Assembly: GCA_965112735.1 (NCBI GenBank)
Contig: OZ218960.1
Span: 3,286,001-3,350,000, forward strand
Length of the DNA: 64,000 bases
Reading direction: 5' to 3'
Source of the DNA: Phaeosaccion multiseriatum
Taxonomy: Eukaryota; Ochrophyta, other classes
Shown here in pieces: positions 54,401 through 64,000 of this stretch. The notes beneath the pieces were generated by a model. The model made no database searches. It was not told the DNA's origin and saw only the letters and a list, made by a program, of their open reading frames with translations. Each line of letters opens with the position of its first letter. Within the stretch, counting starts at the first letter, position 1. The position numbers were made by a program, and so were the translations under genes.

Positions 54401-57400
54401 GGAGATGCTTGAGACCAAAGAGAAGCTGGAGGAATCGAGGATCAGCGCGGGGGCCTTGGAGGAGGAACTGGGGGCGACGAAGATCAAGCTCGGAGAGGCG
54501 GAGAGAGCTCTGCAATCGACCCAGGAGGCGGGGGAGGCCTCTCATGCCGGGCTGAAGGCTTCTCAATCAGAGCTGCTTGAGACCAAGGAGAAGCTGGAGG
54601 AGTCGATGATCAACGCGGCGGCCTTGGAGGAGGAACTGGGGGCGACGAAGATCAAGCTCGGAGAGACGGAGAGAGCTCTGCAATCGACCCAGGAGGCGGG
54701 GGAGGCCTCTCATGCCGAGCTGAAGGCTTCTCAATCAGATCTGCTTGAGACCAAGGAGAAGCTGGAGGAGTCGATGATCAACGCGGGGGCCTTGGAGGAG
54801 GAACTGGGGGCGACGAGGATCAAGCTCGGAGAGACGGAGAGAGCTCTGCAGTCGACCCAGAAGGCGGGGGAGGCCTCTCGATGCGAGTTGGAGGCCTCTC
54901 GAGTAGAGCTGGAGACTTCTCGAATGGAGCTGCTTGAGACCAAGCAGGAGCTGGAGGAGTCGAAGATCAGCGCGGGGGCCTTGGAGGAGGAGCTTGGGGC
55001 GACGAAGATCAAGCTCGGAGAGACGGAGAGAGCTCTGCAGTCGACCCAGGAGGCGGGGGAGGCCTCTCGATGCGAGTTGGAGGCTTATCGAGTAGAGCTG
55101 GAGACCTCTCGAATGGAGCTGCTTGAGACCAAGGAGAAGCTCGAGGGGCCAGAAGTACAGCTGGAGAGGGCGCAGAGCGAGCTAAAAGTATCCCAACAAG
55201 AGCTGGCTGCCTCCCAGTCTAGGCTGGAGGCGGCGCGGAGGGAGGCGGAGGCACAAAAGGATGAATGCGCTTTGTTGAGCAGTGCCTTTGAAGCCAAAGA
55301 GGCCGAGCTAGAGGCTGCTGAAGAGGGCCGAAGAGCGGAAGGGGGGCAGCTGGAAGCACTAAGGCGTGAGGTAGAGGGGCTGAGGACTGAGGCTCAGGAA
55401 CTGAGGAGTGAGGCGGAGGCATCCAAGAGCGAAGCGGTGCTGACCCTGAAGACCTCGCAGGCCGGCCAGCAGAGAGAGCAGAGGGAGGCTTCCGGCCTGA
55501 AGGAGCAGCTCACAGGCCTGAGGGAGGAGTTGGAACGCACGGAGCACGTCGGCGCACAGGCGCGGCAGGAGGCGCAGCAAGCAAGAGGCGAGGTACGGGG
55601 AAGATGGGAGAGGGGGGGGGGGGGCCGGGCTGGGCCGACGGAAGCAGTAAGTCAGCGAATCAGTCTAACTCTTCATGGCCCATCGTACCTAACAACACAT
55701 TAACCGCTCATCTGTGAACTCGCACCGCCCCGCATCCCGTCGCTTGCATCCGTTGTGTCCGTTCACAGATGGCGCAGGCGGTTGCCGTTCGGGAGGGGCT
55801 GGAGGGGCGGGTTGCGACGCTCGAGTCTTGTCTTCAAGCCGCACAAGAGGAGAAGCAGCGCCTCGACGACGCCTTCAGCGAGCAGCTGCAGCAGGTCTGC
55901 AAGGAGCAGGTATGGGGCAGACGGCGGAGAGGGGTAAGGAGAGAAGGAAGGGAGGGACAGGGAGTGGGACCGCGGTGTCAGGGGTTTAGGGTCTCGAGCC
56001 TGGAGCCAGAGGTCATCCGCGTCAAGAAGAAGCTCTCTGGAGGGGAGGCAGCAACAGTCTGCTGGTGGAGAGGGAGGGGGACAGAGGCCCTCGGTAGGCT
56101 CCTTGCCGCTCAGCACAAAGAGAATGGTAAAGAAGCTACTTTGACCATTTGGCGAACCGATTTCTCCCCTGTCTTTCCCCCTACCCTCTCTCTCTCTCTC
56201 TCTCTCTTCCTCTCCCTGTCTGTCTCTCCCCCTCCCCCCCTCTCTCCCTGCCTCTCAGAGCGCTGCCCAAGCCGAAGCGGCGGAGAAGCTCGAGACCGTC
56301 CTCGCGGAGCACAGCAAGAGCGTTTCAGAATTGGCCGAGCACGCCGCCTCTGCGAGCAGGTGGGAGCGCCGCGTGCGGGAGCTGGAGGAGGAGAGGCAGG
56401 CGGAAGTTGGGGCCTTCAAGGAGGCCCAAGCAGAGGCGGTACGGCATGAGCAGCAGTTGGTACTACAGGCCGAGCAGCTGTTGCAGCTGGGTGCCGAGAG
56501 GGGGAAGTTGCTTGAGGAGAAGGAGAAGGATGGGTTGATGATACAGCGGCTGCAGCACAAGGTGGAGGGGGTGCAGGAGGACTGGGAGGAGCAGCAGCAC
56601 GACATCGGCCGCCTGGAGGAGAAGGAGAGGGAGCTGTTGGTCATACAGCGGCAGCAGAAGGAGGCCAGGGAGGGGTTGCAGGCTCTTCTCGACGAGGCTC
56701 GAGCTTCCCTGGAGAGCACACAGCAGGAGAAGCAGCAGCTGCAGGAAGAGGTGCAACAGTTGGTGCTCCAGCAGCAGGAGTTTGAGGACAAGGCGGGGAG
56801 AGGGATGGACATGTCCCAGCGGGAGAAGGAGGCGCAAGAGGGGAGCAGGCAGAACGTGCAGCTGCACGACGAGCTTCAGACGGCTCTTAAGGAGCTCCAA
56901 GCGCAGCACTTGGTGATCCAGCAGCAGGAGCAGCAGCAGGAGCAGCAGCAGAACGAGCTGGGGCGGGCCAGGGAAGACGCGGAGGAGGCGGAGGAGCGCA
57001 ACTCACGCCTGTACGGAGAGCTCGAGCGGACCTTGGCCGAGAGGGACGAAGGGACCACCGAAATTGCAGCGCTGAACGCCGAAATTGCGGCTCTAGAGGC
57101 CGAATTGGAGAGCAATGGAGGCTCTGACGACCGCATCGTCGATAGCTTGAGGGCCGAGGTGGGGCGACTAGCGGAGAACAAAGAGGAGCTGTTGGTGGTG
57201 CAGCGGCAGCAGGAGGAGCAGATGGAAGCGATCCGCACAGAGAAGGAGGCCCTGCAGGAGGGGCAGTTGGTGATACGGCAGCAGAAGGAGGCGCTGTGTG
57301 ACGAGCTGAAGGCGGCACTGCAGGAGAGGGACAGAGCAGGCCAAGAGGCGGAGGAGCAGAGGGAACAGGTGCTCGCCCTGGGGGCGCAGGTGGACGCCTT

Positions 57401-58005
57401 GGAGAGGCAGTTGGTGGTACAGCAGCAGCAGGAGGAGGAGGAGCGGCGGGAGGAGCGGCGGGAGGAGGGCAGGGACCCCACCGAGTGCCTGCAGCAAGAG
57501 GTGAGCCAGAGAGTGCCGAACGTATCATGTCACCAACAGGCTCAGGGGGGGCGAAACTGCGCAGCTCTCTCTCCGTCTCCGTGCTCTTCGCCCCCGTCTC
57601 TATCTCTCTCTTTCTCTCTCGCTCACTGCGTCCCACGAATGGGTATCCCCCCCCCCCCCACCCCCCCAAACAACAACAGCTGAAGGTTGCGCGGGAGGCC
57701 CTCGCTGCTGGAGAGGCAGGGAGGGCCGAGGAAAGACAGACACTCGCCGACAAGAGCGACGCCTGCAGGCAGATGGTGGGTTGGGGGGAGGAGGGGAGGG
57801 AAGGGAGGGAACGGAAGGGAGGGAGGCAGGCAGGCAGGGAGGTAGAAAGGGAAGGAGGCAGGGGGTGGGGGGACGAAAGACCGGCCCTTAGTGGAGAGAC
57901 TATGGACAGAAGTAGAGGGGCGAGCTGAGCAGAAATTGGCGGGGAATGGAGGGGGAGGGGATGGGATGTACAAGGACTCGTATCTTTGATCCTCACCCTA
58001 ACGTA

Positions 58006-58042
<37 letters not shown>

Positions 58043-61000
58043 CGTGCGTGCGCCCCTCAGGAGGAGAAGCTCCAAGCGCTTGGAGAGAGCTCTGAGCGAG
58101 AGGCGCGGCAAGCCACGGCCACCGCACTGGCACTGCACACTGCGCAGGAGCAGCTGAAGGAGGCCCTCTCCCAGCAGGTCAGCCAAAGCCCTCTCGCCAC
58201 AGCCCTCTGTCTCCTCTCCTCTTTTTCAAAGTCCTCTGCTCCTCCATATCTGTGCTTAGTCTCTCTCGTCGCTCGCCCCCCTCCCCCTCCCCCCCGCCGT
58301 CTCCTCCCCCGAGTGAGTCATCCATAACCTCGCCCCCCTCCCCTGCTGTCTCTACTCTGCCCTGCGCAGAGCCAAATGGCGTGTAGTCTGCAGCTGCTCG
58401 AAGCAAAGCTATCGGCAGCTCAGTCCGCCCTCTCTGAGGAGAAGGGCAAGGCGGAGGCCGCAAGGAAGGAGCAGGCAGAGGCGATGATGATGGCCGAGGC
58501 ACGGGCCCACTCCAAGCCCCGGCAGCAGGAGCAGGGCAAGGAGGAGAAGGAGGAGAATGAGGAGGGGGCGCTCCTCACGGGGCAACGGCAGATGCAGCAA
58601 CAGATGCAGCAACAGATAAAGCAACAAGTCACTACGCCCGCACATGGGGAGGCGTCGGAGATGAGGCGGAGAAGGGGGAGCAGGGGAAGCAGGGACAGCA
58701 GGGGCAACAGGAGGAGGAGGCGGAGGGCCCGTAGGGCCGAGCTGAGCGAAGGAGGGAGAGCGCAGGAGGAGGAGGAGGCTGGCGGAGGAGGGGAGAGAGG
58801 GGAGAAAGGGGAGGAGCTGTCTTTGTCACCGCTGTCCTCGTCGGGGGTGTCTTTGTCGTCCTCGTCCTCCTCCAACACGGAGGTGAACGTGCAACGTGTG
58901 ATGATGGCAATGGATGTGGATGTGGGGATGGCAGAGGAAGGGGACATGGAGCAGTCGGGCATCGGCATGGGTATCAGCCCCGTGCTCACTTCGTCGCACT
59001 TCCGGCCCCGACAAGGGGAGGAAGAGGAGGAGGAGGGGGAGGGGGAGGGGGCGGCGGCGGAGGAGCAGGAGGAGGGGGACATGACTGCGGAACAAGTGGA
59101 CGAGTGGCTCTCCAGGGAAGTGTCCATGCAGGCCGTGGAGCTGCGCCAGGTGCGTGGGCGATGATCAGGGATGGCAGTGGAAGGGGCGTGACTTAGCGTG
59201 TGGCTGTGTCTTCGCCGAAGTGCGTGTATTATTCGCGAGTGTCTAGTCCAAGGGGTATGACAGTGAAAGGCGGATGGTAGTGGAAGGGGGATGCCCGAAA
59301 GACGTGCATACACCCATTTACCTCACTCACGTATGCCTGGTTCCGTCCTGTGTGTGTGCGCGTGTCCAGAAGGTGTCCTCACAGGAGGAACAGCAGGAGG
59401 AGGAGCACCAGGGGCAGGGATGGAAGAGAGGGGCGACAGAGCTGAGCCTTAGTTTGCTGAGCGACGGAGGAGGCTTTGTCAACACAGGAGGAGATGGAGC
59501 ACAACAGACGGAGACAGAGAGTGGCCAGATGGCACTAGACACGGTGCGCGGCAGTGGTGCGACAGTGCAGCAGGGGGTGGGTGAGGGAGCCGTCGCACCT
59601 GCTGTACCACCAACTCCTGCCCCTGCTGTATCACCAACTGTCGGGGCGGCACTCGTGTCGGAGCTGACCAAAATGTACGAGAAGAAGGACGCGGAGTGCC
59701 GCCAGCTCCTGTCCGAACTCGAGGCGCTGCGGCACAAGCAGGCGGGGGCCGAGAGAGGCGCGGAGGAGGCGGAGGAGAGGGCGGCAAGGGCGCAGGGCAG
59801 GGCACGGCGGCTGCAGGCAGAACTGCAAGAGCTACAGGCGGAGCTCGACGAGCAGAGCAGGGAGGTGCGCAGGTTGGCGGGAAGGGCCGCGGAGCTTCAG
59901 GCGCGCATTGAGGCGAGGGCCAGCAGCAGCGGGGTGGAGGGCCTCAGGCAAGCGGAGTGGGAGCTTGCCCACTCTCAGGCCAACACCCAACAGGCAGAGG
60001 CTGAGAGAGACCACCTCGAGATACAGGTCAGGGCAGGCTGGCAGGGGCAGCAATTTGGGGTTGGTGGTACTTATTCGAGGAAGGGGAGCTGAGTAGGCAG
60101 GTCACTGGCTGAGTAGGCAGGTCACTGGCTGAGTAGGCAGGTCACTGGCTGAGAGGCAGGTCACTGGGTCGTTGGGGAATACGTGTGGCATGCCGTGCCA
60201 GCTTGTCTTGCCGTCGTTGAGACAGCGTCCCTTTCCCTGCTGGTACATTGCTGCTGTCCGGATAGAGAGTAAAATAGGATAGAAGCAAGCAATCTCCGGC
60301 GGAGTGATTGATTCCACTCATTTCGTGTCTATAGAGGGAGGGAGACATGTCTTTGGTACATCGGCGCATGTGCTGACATCTGTGAGGGTCGCTCTTGCTG
60401 CCCGTATGCCCAACTTCCCTGCCTCAGATGCAGCGCGCTCGGGTGCAGTACTCGGCGCACTGCGAAGCGCTGTCCGAGCTCGAAGACGCCCTCCGAGAGC
60501 TTCAGGAGGCGGAGAGGGGGGAGAGGGAGTCCAAGGAGGGACTGCAGGTGAGGTGCAGTCAGGTAGTGGGCAGGCTAGGCAGGCAAGCAGGCCGCACCTG
60601 CAGGAAGGCGGAGCGGAGGAGGGAAGGGAGAGAGAAGGAGGCCAGCGGGACAAGAGAAGAGAAGAGATGCGTTGGCGCAGCGCAAAGTGCATCCTCCTGA
60701 AGCGACGGTGAATGAGTCGGTCTTTGTGCGTGCGTATGTGTATGTCTTTGTGTGCGTGTGTATGTGACTCCCAGGCACTTCTGGAGGAGCAGGTGCGCAG
60801 AGAGGCCTCGACTCTGTCGGAGATGGAGACGCTCGCCGCCCGAGCCGCGCAGGAGCTGCGCGGGGCGGAGGCGGACAACGCCTGGCAAAGGGGACATGTT
60901 CAGCGCCTTGAGGGGGCCGTGGAGGACCATCGCTCGCTGCAGAGGCAAATGCAACACGCCATGAGGGAGCGAGAGGTGAGTGCGAGGAGGATGAGAGGAA

Positions 61001-64000
61001 TGGGGGGGGGGCTGCCAAGAGAGAGGGAGTGCAGAGGAGCGGATCGCTTCCATGCGTTCGGTGTGTTCAGTGGGCGGCACTGCTCTTCGTGCTGGCTGAC
61101 TGGAAGGGCCCTCCTTGATTCCGTTCGATTGTCCTGCTCTGTCCCACCTCCTTTGCCTGCAGGCCCAGGCAGAGGAGGCCCTGTCACGAGCAATTTGCGC
61201 CGAGGAAGGCGTGCACAGCGCACAGCGCGAGGCAGAGGAGGCAAAGCAGCAGGTGGAGGCGCTGGGAGCGGCCATAGGGAGGGCAGAGGCTGTGCTGGAC
61301 AGCTGCCTTGAGGCGTGTTTAAGAGCCAGGAGAGGGCGAGAGGAGGAGGAGGAGGACTCCGACGACGAAGAGGAGGAGAAGGAGGAGGGGGAGGACAGGG
61401 AGGGGGGCAGCACCGCGGGAGCGTTGTCGTCCAAGCTGGTGCTGCTGCGGCGCGGCTTGTTGTCTATTGTGGCGGAGAGAGACTCTCTGCAGCGCCGACT
61501 CTCTGCAGCGGCGAGGGACAGCGAGGAGCGCCTGAAAGCCAGGCTCGAGGCCGCCCAGGGGGGCACTTCCCAGGGGGGCTCGTCCCCAATGGATTCCGGA
61601 ACGGCAGCGGCTGCGGCGAGTGAGCTGCAGCAGGAGCGGTCGTATGGGGTGGCGCTGGCGCTGGACAGACAAGAGGACCGGGCAAGAATCGAGGAGCTGG
61701 TGGAGCAGCTCTCCCGGGGTGATGCACGGCTCAAGGAGGCGGAGGCAGAGAGAGCGGCGCAGCAGTTGGTGATACAGGCGACGCAGCAGGCCCAGGCGGA
61801 GCAGCGGACGGCAGACGAGGAAAGCGCCAGAATCAGCGCCGGCCTCAAGCGAGACCTCGAAGCTGCACAGGTCCAGCACGAGGAGCAAGTGGAGCGGTTG
61901 GCAGAGGCACAGAGCGGGCGGGATCAGCTCCAGGGGCTGCTGGAGGAGGCAAGGGAGAGGGAACAGAGGCTGGAGGAGGGAAGGCAGCAGATGGAGCAGG
62001 AGAGAGACGGGGCTCGGGCACAGGTGGAGAGGCTGCGGGGAGAAGGGCTCGCCAAGCAGAGGGAGCTTGAACTGCTGCACGAGGGAAGGCAACAGATGGA
62101 GGACCACCTCGCGGCGGAGAGGGCCTCCAGAGAGGATGTAAGACGGCTTTTGGGGGAGCAGAGGGAGAGAGAGGAGGCGCAGGCCAGAGATCTCAGGGAG
62201 AGCGCCAGGGAGAGGGAGGGCCTCGGACGGCAGCTGATGGAGGCGGAGCGGGCCCTCGAGAGGGCCCAGCAGCAGTTGGTGATACAGCTCCACGAGCAGC
62301 AGCAGGAGCACGAGGGCGAGGAGAGAAGCGCGATAGGAGGGAGGGAGGAGGCCCTGCGGCGGCTGGCGGAGAGGGAGGAGGAACTTCGGCAGGCCAGGGA
62401 GGAGCAGAAGCAACTGGTGATTCAGCTCCAAGAGCAGCAGCGAGTGGTGGGCCAGCTCCAAGAGCGGCAGGAGCATCATGAGGGGGAGGAGAGAAGCGCG
62501 GGACAGGCGAGGGAGGAGACCCGGCGGCGGCTGGTGGAGATAGAGGAGGAGCGACAACATTTGGTGATACAACTCCAAGAGCAGCAACAAGTGGTTATGC
62601 AGCTCCACGAGCAGCGAGAGCAGCACAGACAGGCCCTGGCGACCACCCGCGGCGGCGAGGAGGAGCTGAGGGAGGAGAGAGATGAGCTGAGCCGGCGGCT
62701 GGAGGAGGAAAGGCAGCAGATGGAGGAGCTGAGCCGGCGGCTGGAGGAGGAAAGGCAGCAGATGGAGGAGCTGAGCCGGCGGCTGGAGGAGGAAAGGCAG
62801 CAGATGGAGGAGCTGTCCAGTCGGCTGGAGCGGGGGGAGGCGGAGCGGCAGAAAGAAGAACGACGCTTCGAGGAGGGGAGAGCGCGGTGGGAGGAAGAGA
62901 GAGAGGCCCTGCAAGGAGAGGCGGGCGGCGCGCGGCAGGAGCTCAGGCAAAGCAAGGTACGGGGGACGGGAGTGCGTGGGAGGGAGGGGAAGGTGTCTAC
63001 GTATGTTCGTGTATGGTGTCTTTAGCTCGGGCATGGGGAGGAGGTTGGGTGAGTAGTGAGGCACGCATCAACTAATTACACTTTGCTGCCCTCTCTGCCC
63101 CTCCCCTGCCTGCCATCCGCTGCCATCCGGAGCAGGAGCAGCTCGCCCAGTTGGCCGAGGCGGTTAGGGCAGCGGAAAGCCGCGCATCTGCCCTTCTGCT
63201 ACCATCCAGCAGGTCGAGCAGCGGCAGGATCACCCCCTTGATCCCTTCTGCCCCCCCTGGGTCTCCTGGGCAGCAGCCCCCACAGCAGGGCATGTTGGGC
63301 ATACAAGGCATGTTCACAGGCATAGACTTGGCGACGACACTGGAGGAGCAACAGCAGCAGCAGGGCGTGTGGGGCGTGCTGACTGGAGGCTTGGCCACGC
63401 TGGTGGAGGTGTTGGGACGGCTGAGCGGAGCCGTCGAGGAGCGCCGCGAGGAGGTGAATGCACTCAAGAGGGAAAGGGAGGAGGCGGGGAGGAACATGCA
63501 CGAGCGGATGGAGGAGGCAGGGCGGCTCTTGGCAGGGGCAAGGGAAGACAACGCGAGGGCGGTGGGCGAGCTGGAGGAGCTGGGGAGGGGCAGGCAGGAC
63601 ATGGCAAGGCGCCTGGCGGAAAGGGGGGAGGAGCTGGAGCAGGCCAAGGAGGAGCTACGGCAGTTGGTGGTACAGCTCCAAGAGCAGCGGAGGTTGGTGG
63701 TGCAGCTTCGAGAGTCAGGGCGGAAACAGGAGCAGGCAGGGAGGGAGGGAGGCGTCCAGGGGGAGGGGATGGAGGAGGAGCAGAAGCAGCTGGTGATACA
63801 GCTTGAAGAGCAGCAACAGTTGGTGCTACAGCTCCGGGAGCAGCAGCAGGAGCACGAAGAGAAGGAGAAAAATGTGGAGGAAGGGAGGGAGGAGGCCCGG
63901 CGGCACCTGACGGAGAGAGATGAGGAACTGCGGCAGGCCAGGGAGGAGCAACAGCAGTTGGTGATACAGCTCCAAGAGCTGCAGCAGCAGGCCCGTGAGG
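49984..64000 (+). CDS. Giant coiled-coil protein, 3' end beyond window
   Basis: Seventeen exons seen: 49984-50052, 50213-50731, 50925-51167, 51561-51842, 52062-52187, 52388-52672, 52896-55592, 55769-55909, 56259-57500, 57680-57775, 58061-58177, 58370-59149, 59370-60026, 60428-60547, 60775-60975, 61163-62956 and 63136 to the edge (3411 aa so far). All sixteen introns are phase 0. The start ENAAQAGKLLLQKFRRRKGR resembles the N-terminal motif of AKAP9/pericentrin/golgin-type proteins. It is followed by a Ser/Gly/Pro-rich segment and then almost continuous heptad coiled coil, broken by a disordered stretch (~exons 12-13) and a Pro/Gln/Met-rich loop in exon 17. Exon 7 carries a heptad Glu-Leu-Glu-Ala-Ser repeat and a 189-bp tandem repeat. 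Exons 9, 16 and 17 repeat QQLVIQLQEQ. Likely a centrosomal, basal-body or Golgi scaffold; the exact family is not decidable from coiled coil alone. Confidence 0.88.
51168..51202. repeat. (GTCA)n array starting at a splice donor
   Basis: The donor GTCAGT of coiled-coil intron 3 continues directly as GTCAGTCAGTCAGTCAG for ~35 bp. Confidence 0.9.
53700..55145 (+). repeat. 189-bp (63-aa) tandem repeat inside coiled-coil exon 7
   Basis: Eight units of a 63-residue coiled-coil repeat; unit cores are LEEELGATKIKLGETERALQ, STQEAGEASRCELEASHAEL and KASRMELLETKENLEESMIN. The middle units (about 53880-54440) are nearly identical at the DNA level, with a period of exactly 189 bp. Two units (starting ~54450 and ~54620) lack a 7-residue heptad block and are 168 bp. 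This is recent unequal-crossover growth that preserves heptad phase, since 63 equals 9 heptads and the loss equals 1-3 heptads. Confidence 0.92.
60088..60170. repeat. 20-bp minisatellite in coiled-coil gene intron 13
   Basis: Four copies of GCTGAGTAGGCAGGTCACTG, the last with a 2-bp deletion, about 60 bp into the intron. Confidence 0.95.

Noticed and set aside
53832-54566. Minus-strand Leu/Arg repeat frame resembling a leucine-rich protein
   Set aside because: Antisense of the 189-bp coiled-coil repeat.
53700-55145. CRISPR-like array
   Set aside because: Repeats are 189 bp, coding and contiguous without unique spacers; this is a coiled-coil tandem repeat in a eukaryotic exon.
61319-63064. 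581-codon minus-strand open frame, Leu/Pro-rich
   Set aside because: Exact antisense shadow of coiled-coil exon 16; the plus strand has heptad structure and splice sites.
1-64000. tRNA or rRNA genes
   Set aside because: No cloverleaf-like or rRNA-like sequence was recognised on either strand; a covariance-model scan could not be run.

Overview
The window is nuclear DNA of a eukaryote: GC-rich, with compact GT-AG introns and a very heavy load of simple repeats. I rebuilt thirteen spliced genes by hand. In each one the exon lengths and phases close into a single open reading frame. Several clues suggest a motile, unicellular alga with a secondary (red-type) plastid. A thioredoxin has a signal peptide ending in an ASAFAP-like Cys-Ala/Phe site followed by a Ser/Arg-rich transit-like stretch. 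An IQ plus leucine-rich-repeat protein resembles the ciliary radial-spoke protein LRRC23. The p23 co-chaperone has the plant/algal WAQR motif and a Met-Gly-Gly tail. A stramenopile, cryptophyte, haptophyte or chromerid would fit; I cannot choose among them from sequence alone.

Layout. 173-1939 (+) IQ/LRR protein. 3104-4105 and 4910-5899 (-) tandem copies of a GFA/CENP-V-type zinc protein. 6227-8041 (+) degenerate endonuclease III-like protein. 8325-12130 (-) eIF2B gamma. 12392-13458 (+) secreted protein of unknown function. 14621-17395 (-) GDP-mannose-type nucleotide-sugar transporter. 17735-19126 (+) plastid-type thioredoxin. 19914-23760 (-) LRR protein with a long acidic/Gly tail. 23966-27490 (+) casein kinase 2 alpha-like kinase. 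28414-31066 (-) p23. 31661-40005 (+) topoisomerase III alpha with 23 exons. 40556-41831 (+) secreted Tyr/Ser/Cys-rich protein. 42235-44495 decayed hAT-like transposon. 45027-49883 (-) large disordered protein with a small N-terminal domain. 49984 to the window edge (+) giant coiled-coil protein, cut by the end of the window.

Architecture. Every minus-strand gene except the first GFA copy lies head-to-head with a plus-strand gene across 100-594 bp, giving six divergent pairs. The convergent gaps hold repeats, and one of them took the transposon. The genes do not form a single pathway. They are housekeeping genes (translation initiation, GDP-sugar transport, DNA decatenation, signalling, chaperone) mixed with lineage-specific secreted, coiled-coil and disordered proteins.

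The most unusual signals are three short sequence families (13-15 bp). They recur exactly in introns, intergenic DNA and even coding exons of unrelated genes, in both orientations. In addition, several introns carry microsatellites that appear to grow out of the splice-donor hexamer itself. Other items worth following: the endonuclease III homologue that lost its catalytic lysine, a possible TPP1-like OB-fold domain, the hAT element with CGCATAT-rich ends, and the recently amplified 189-bp coiled-coil repeat.
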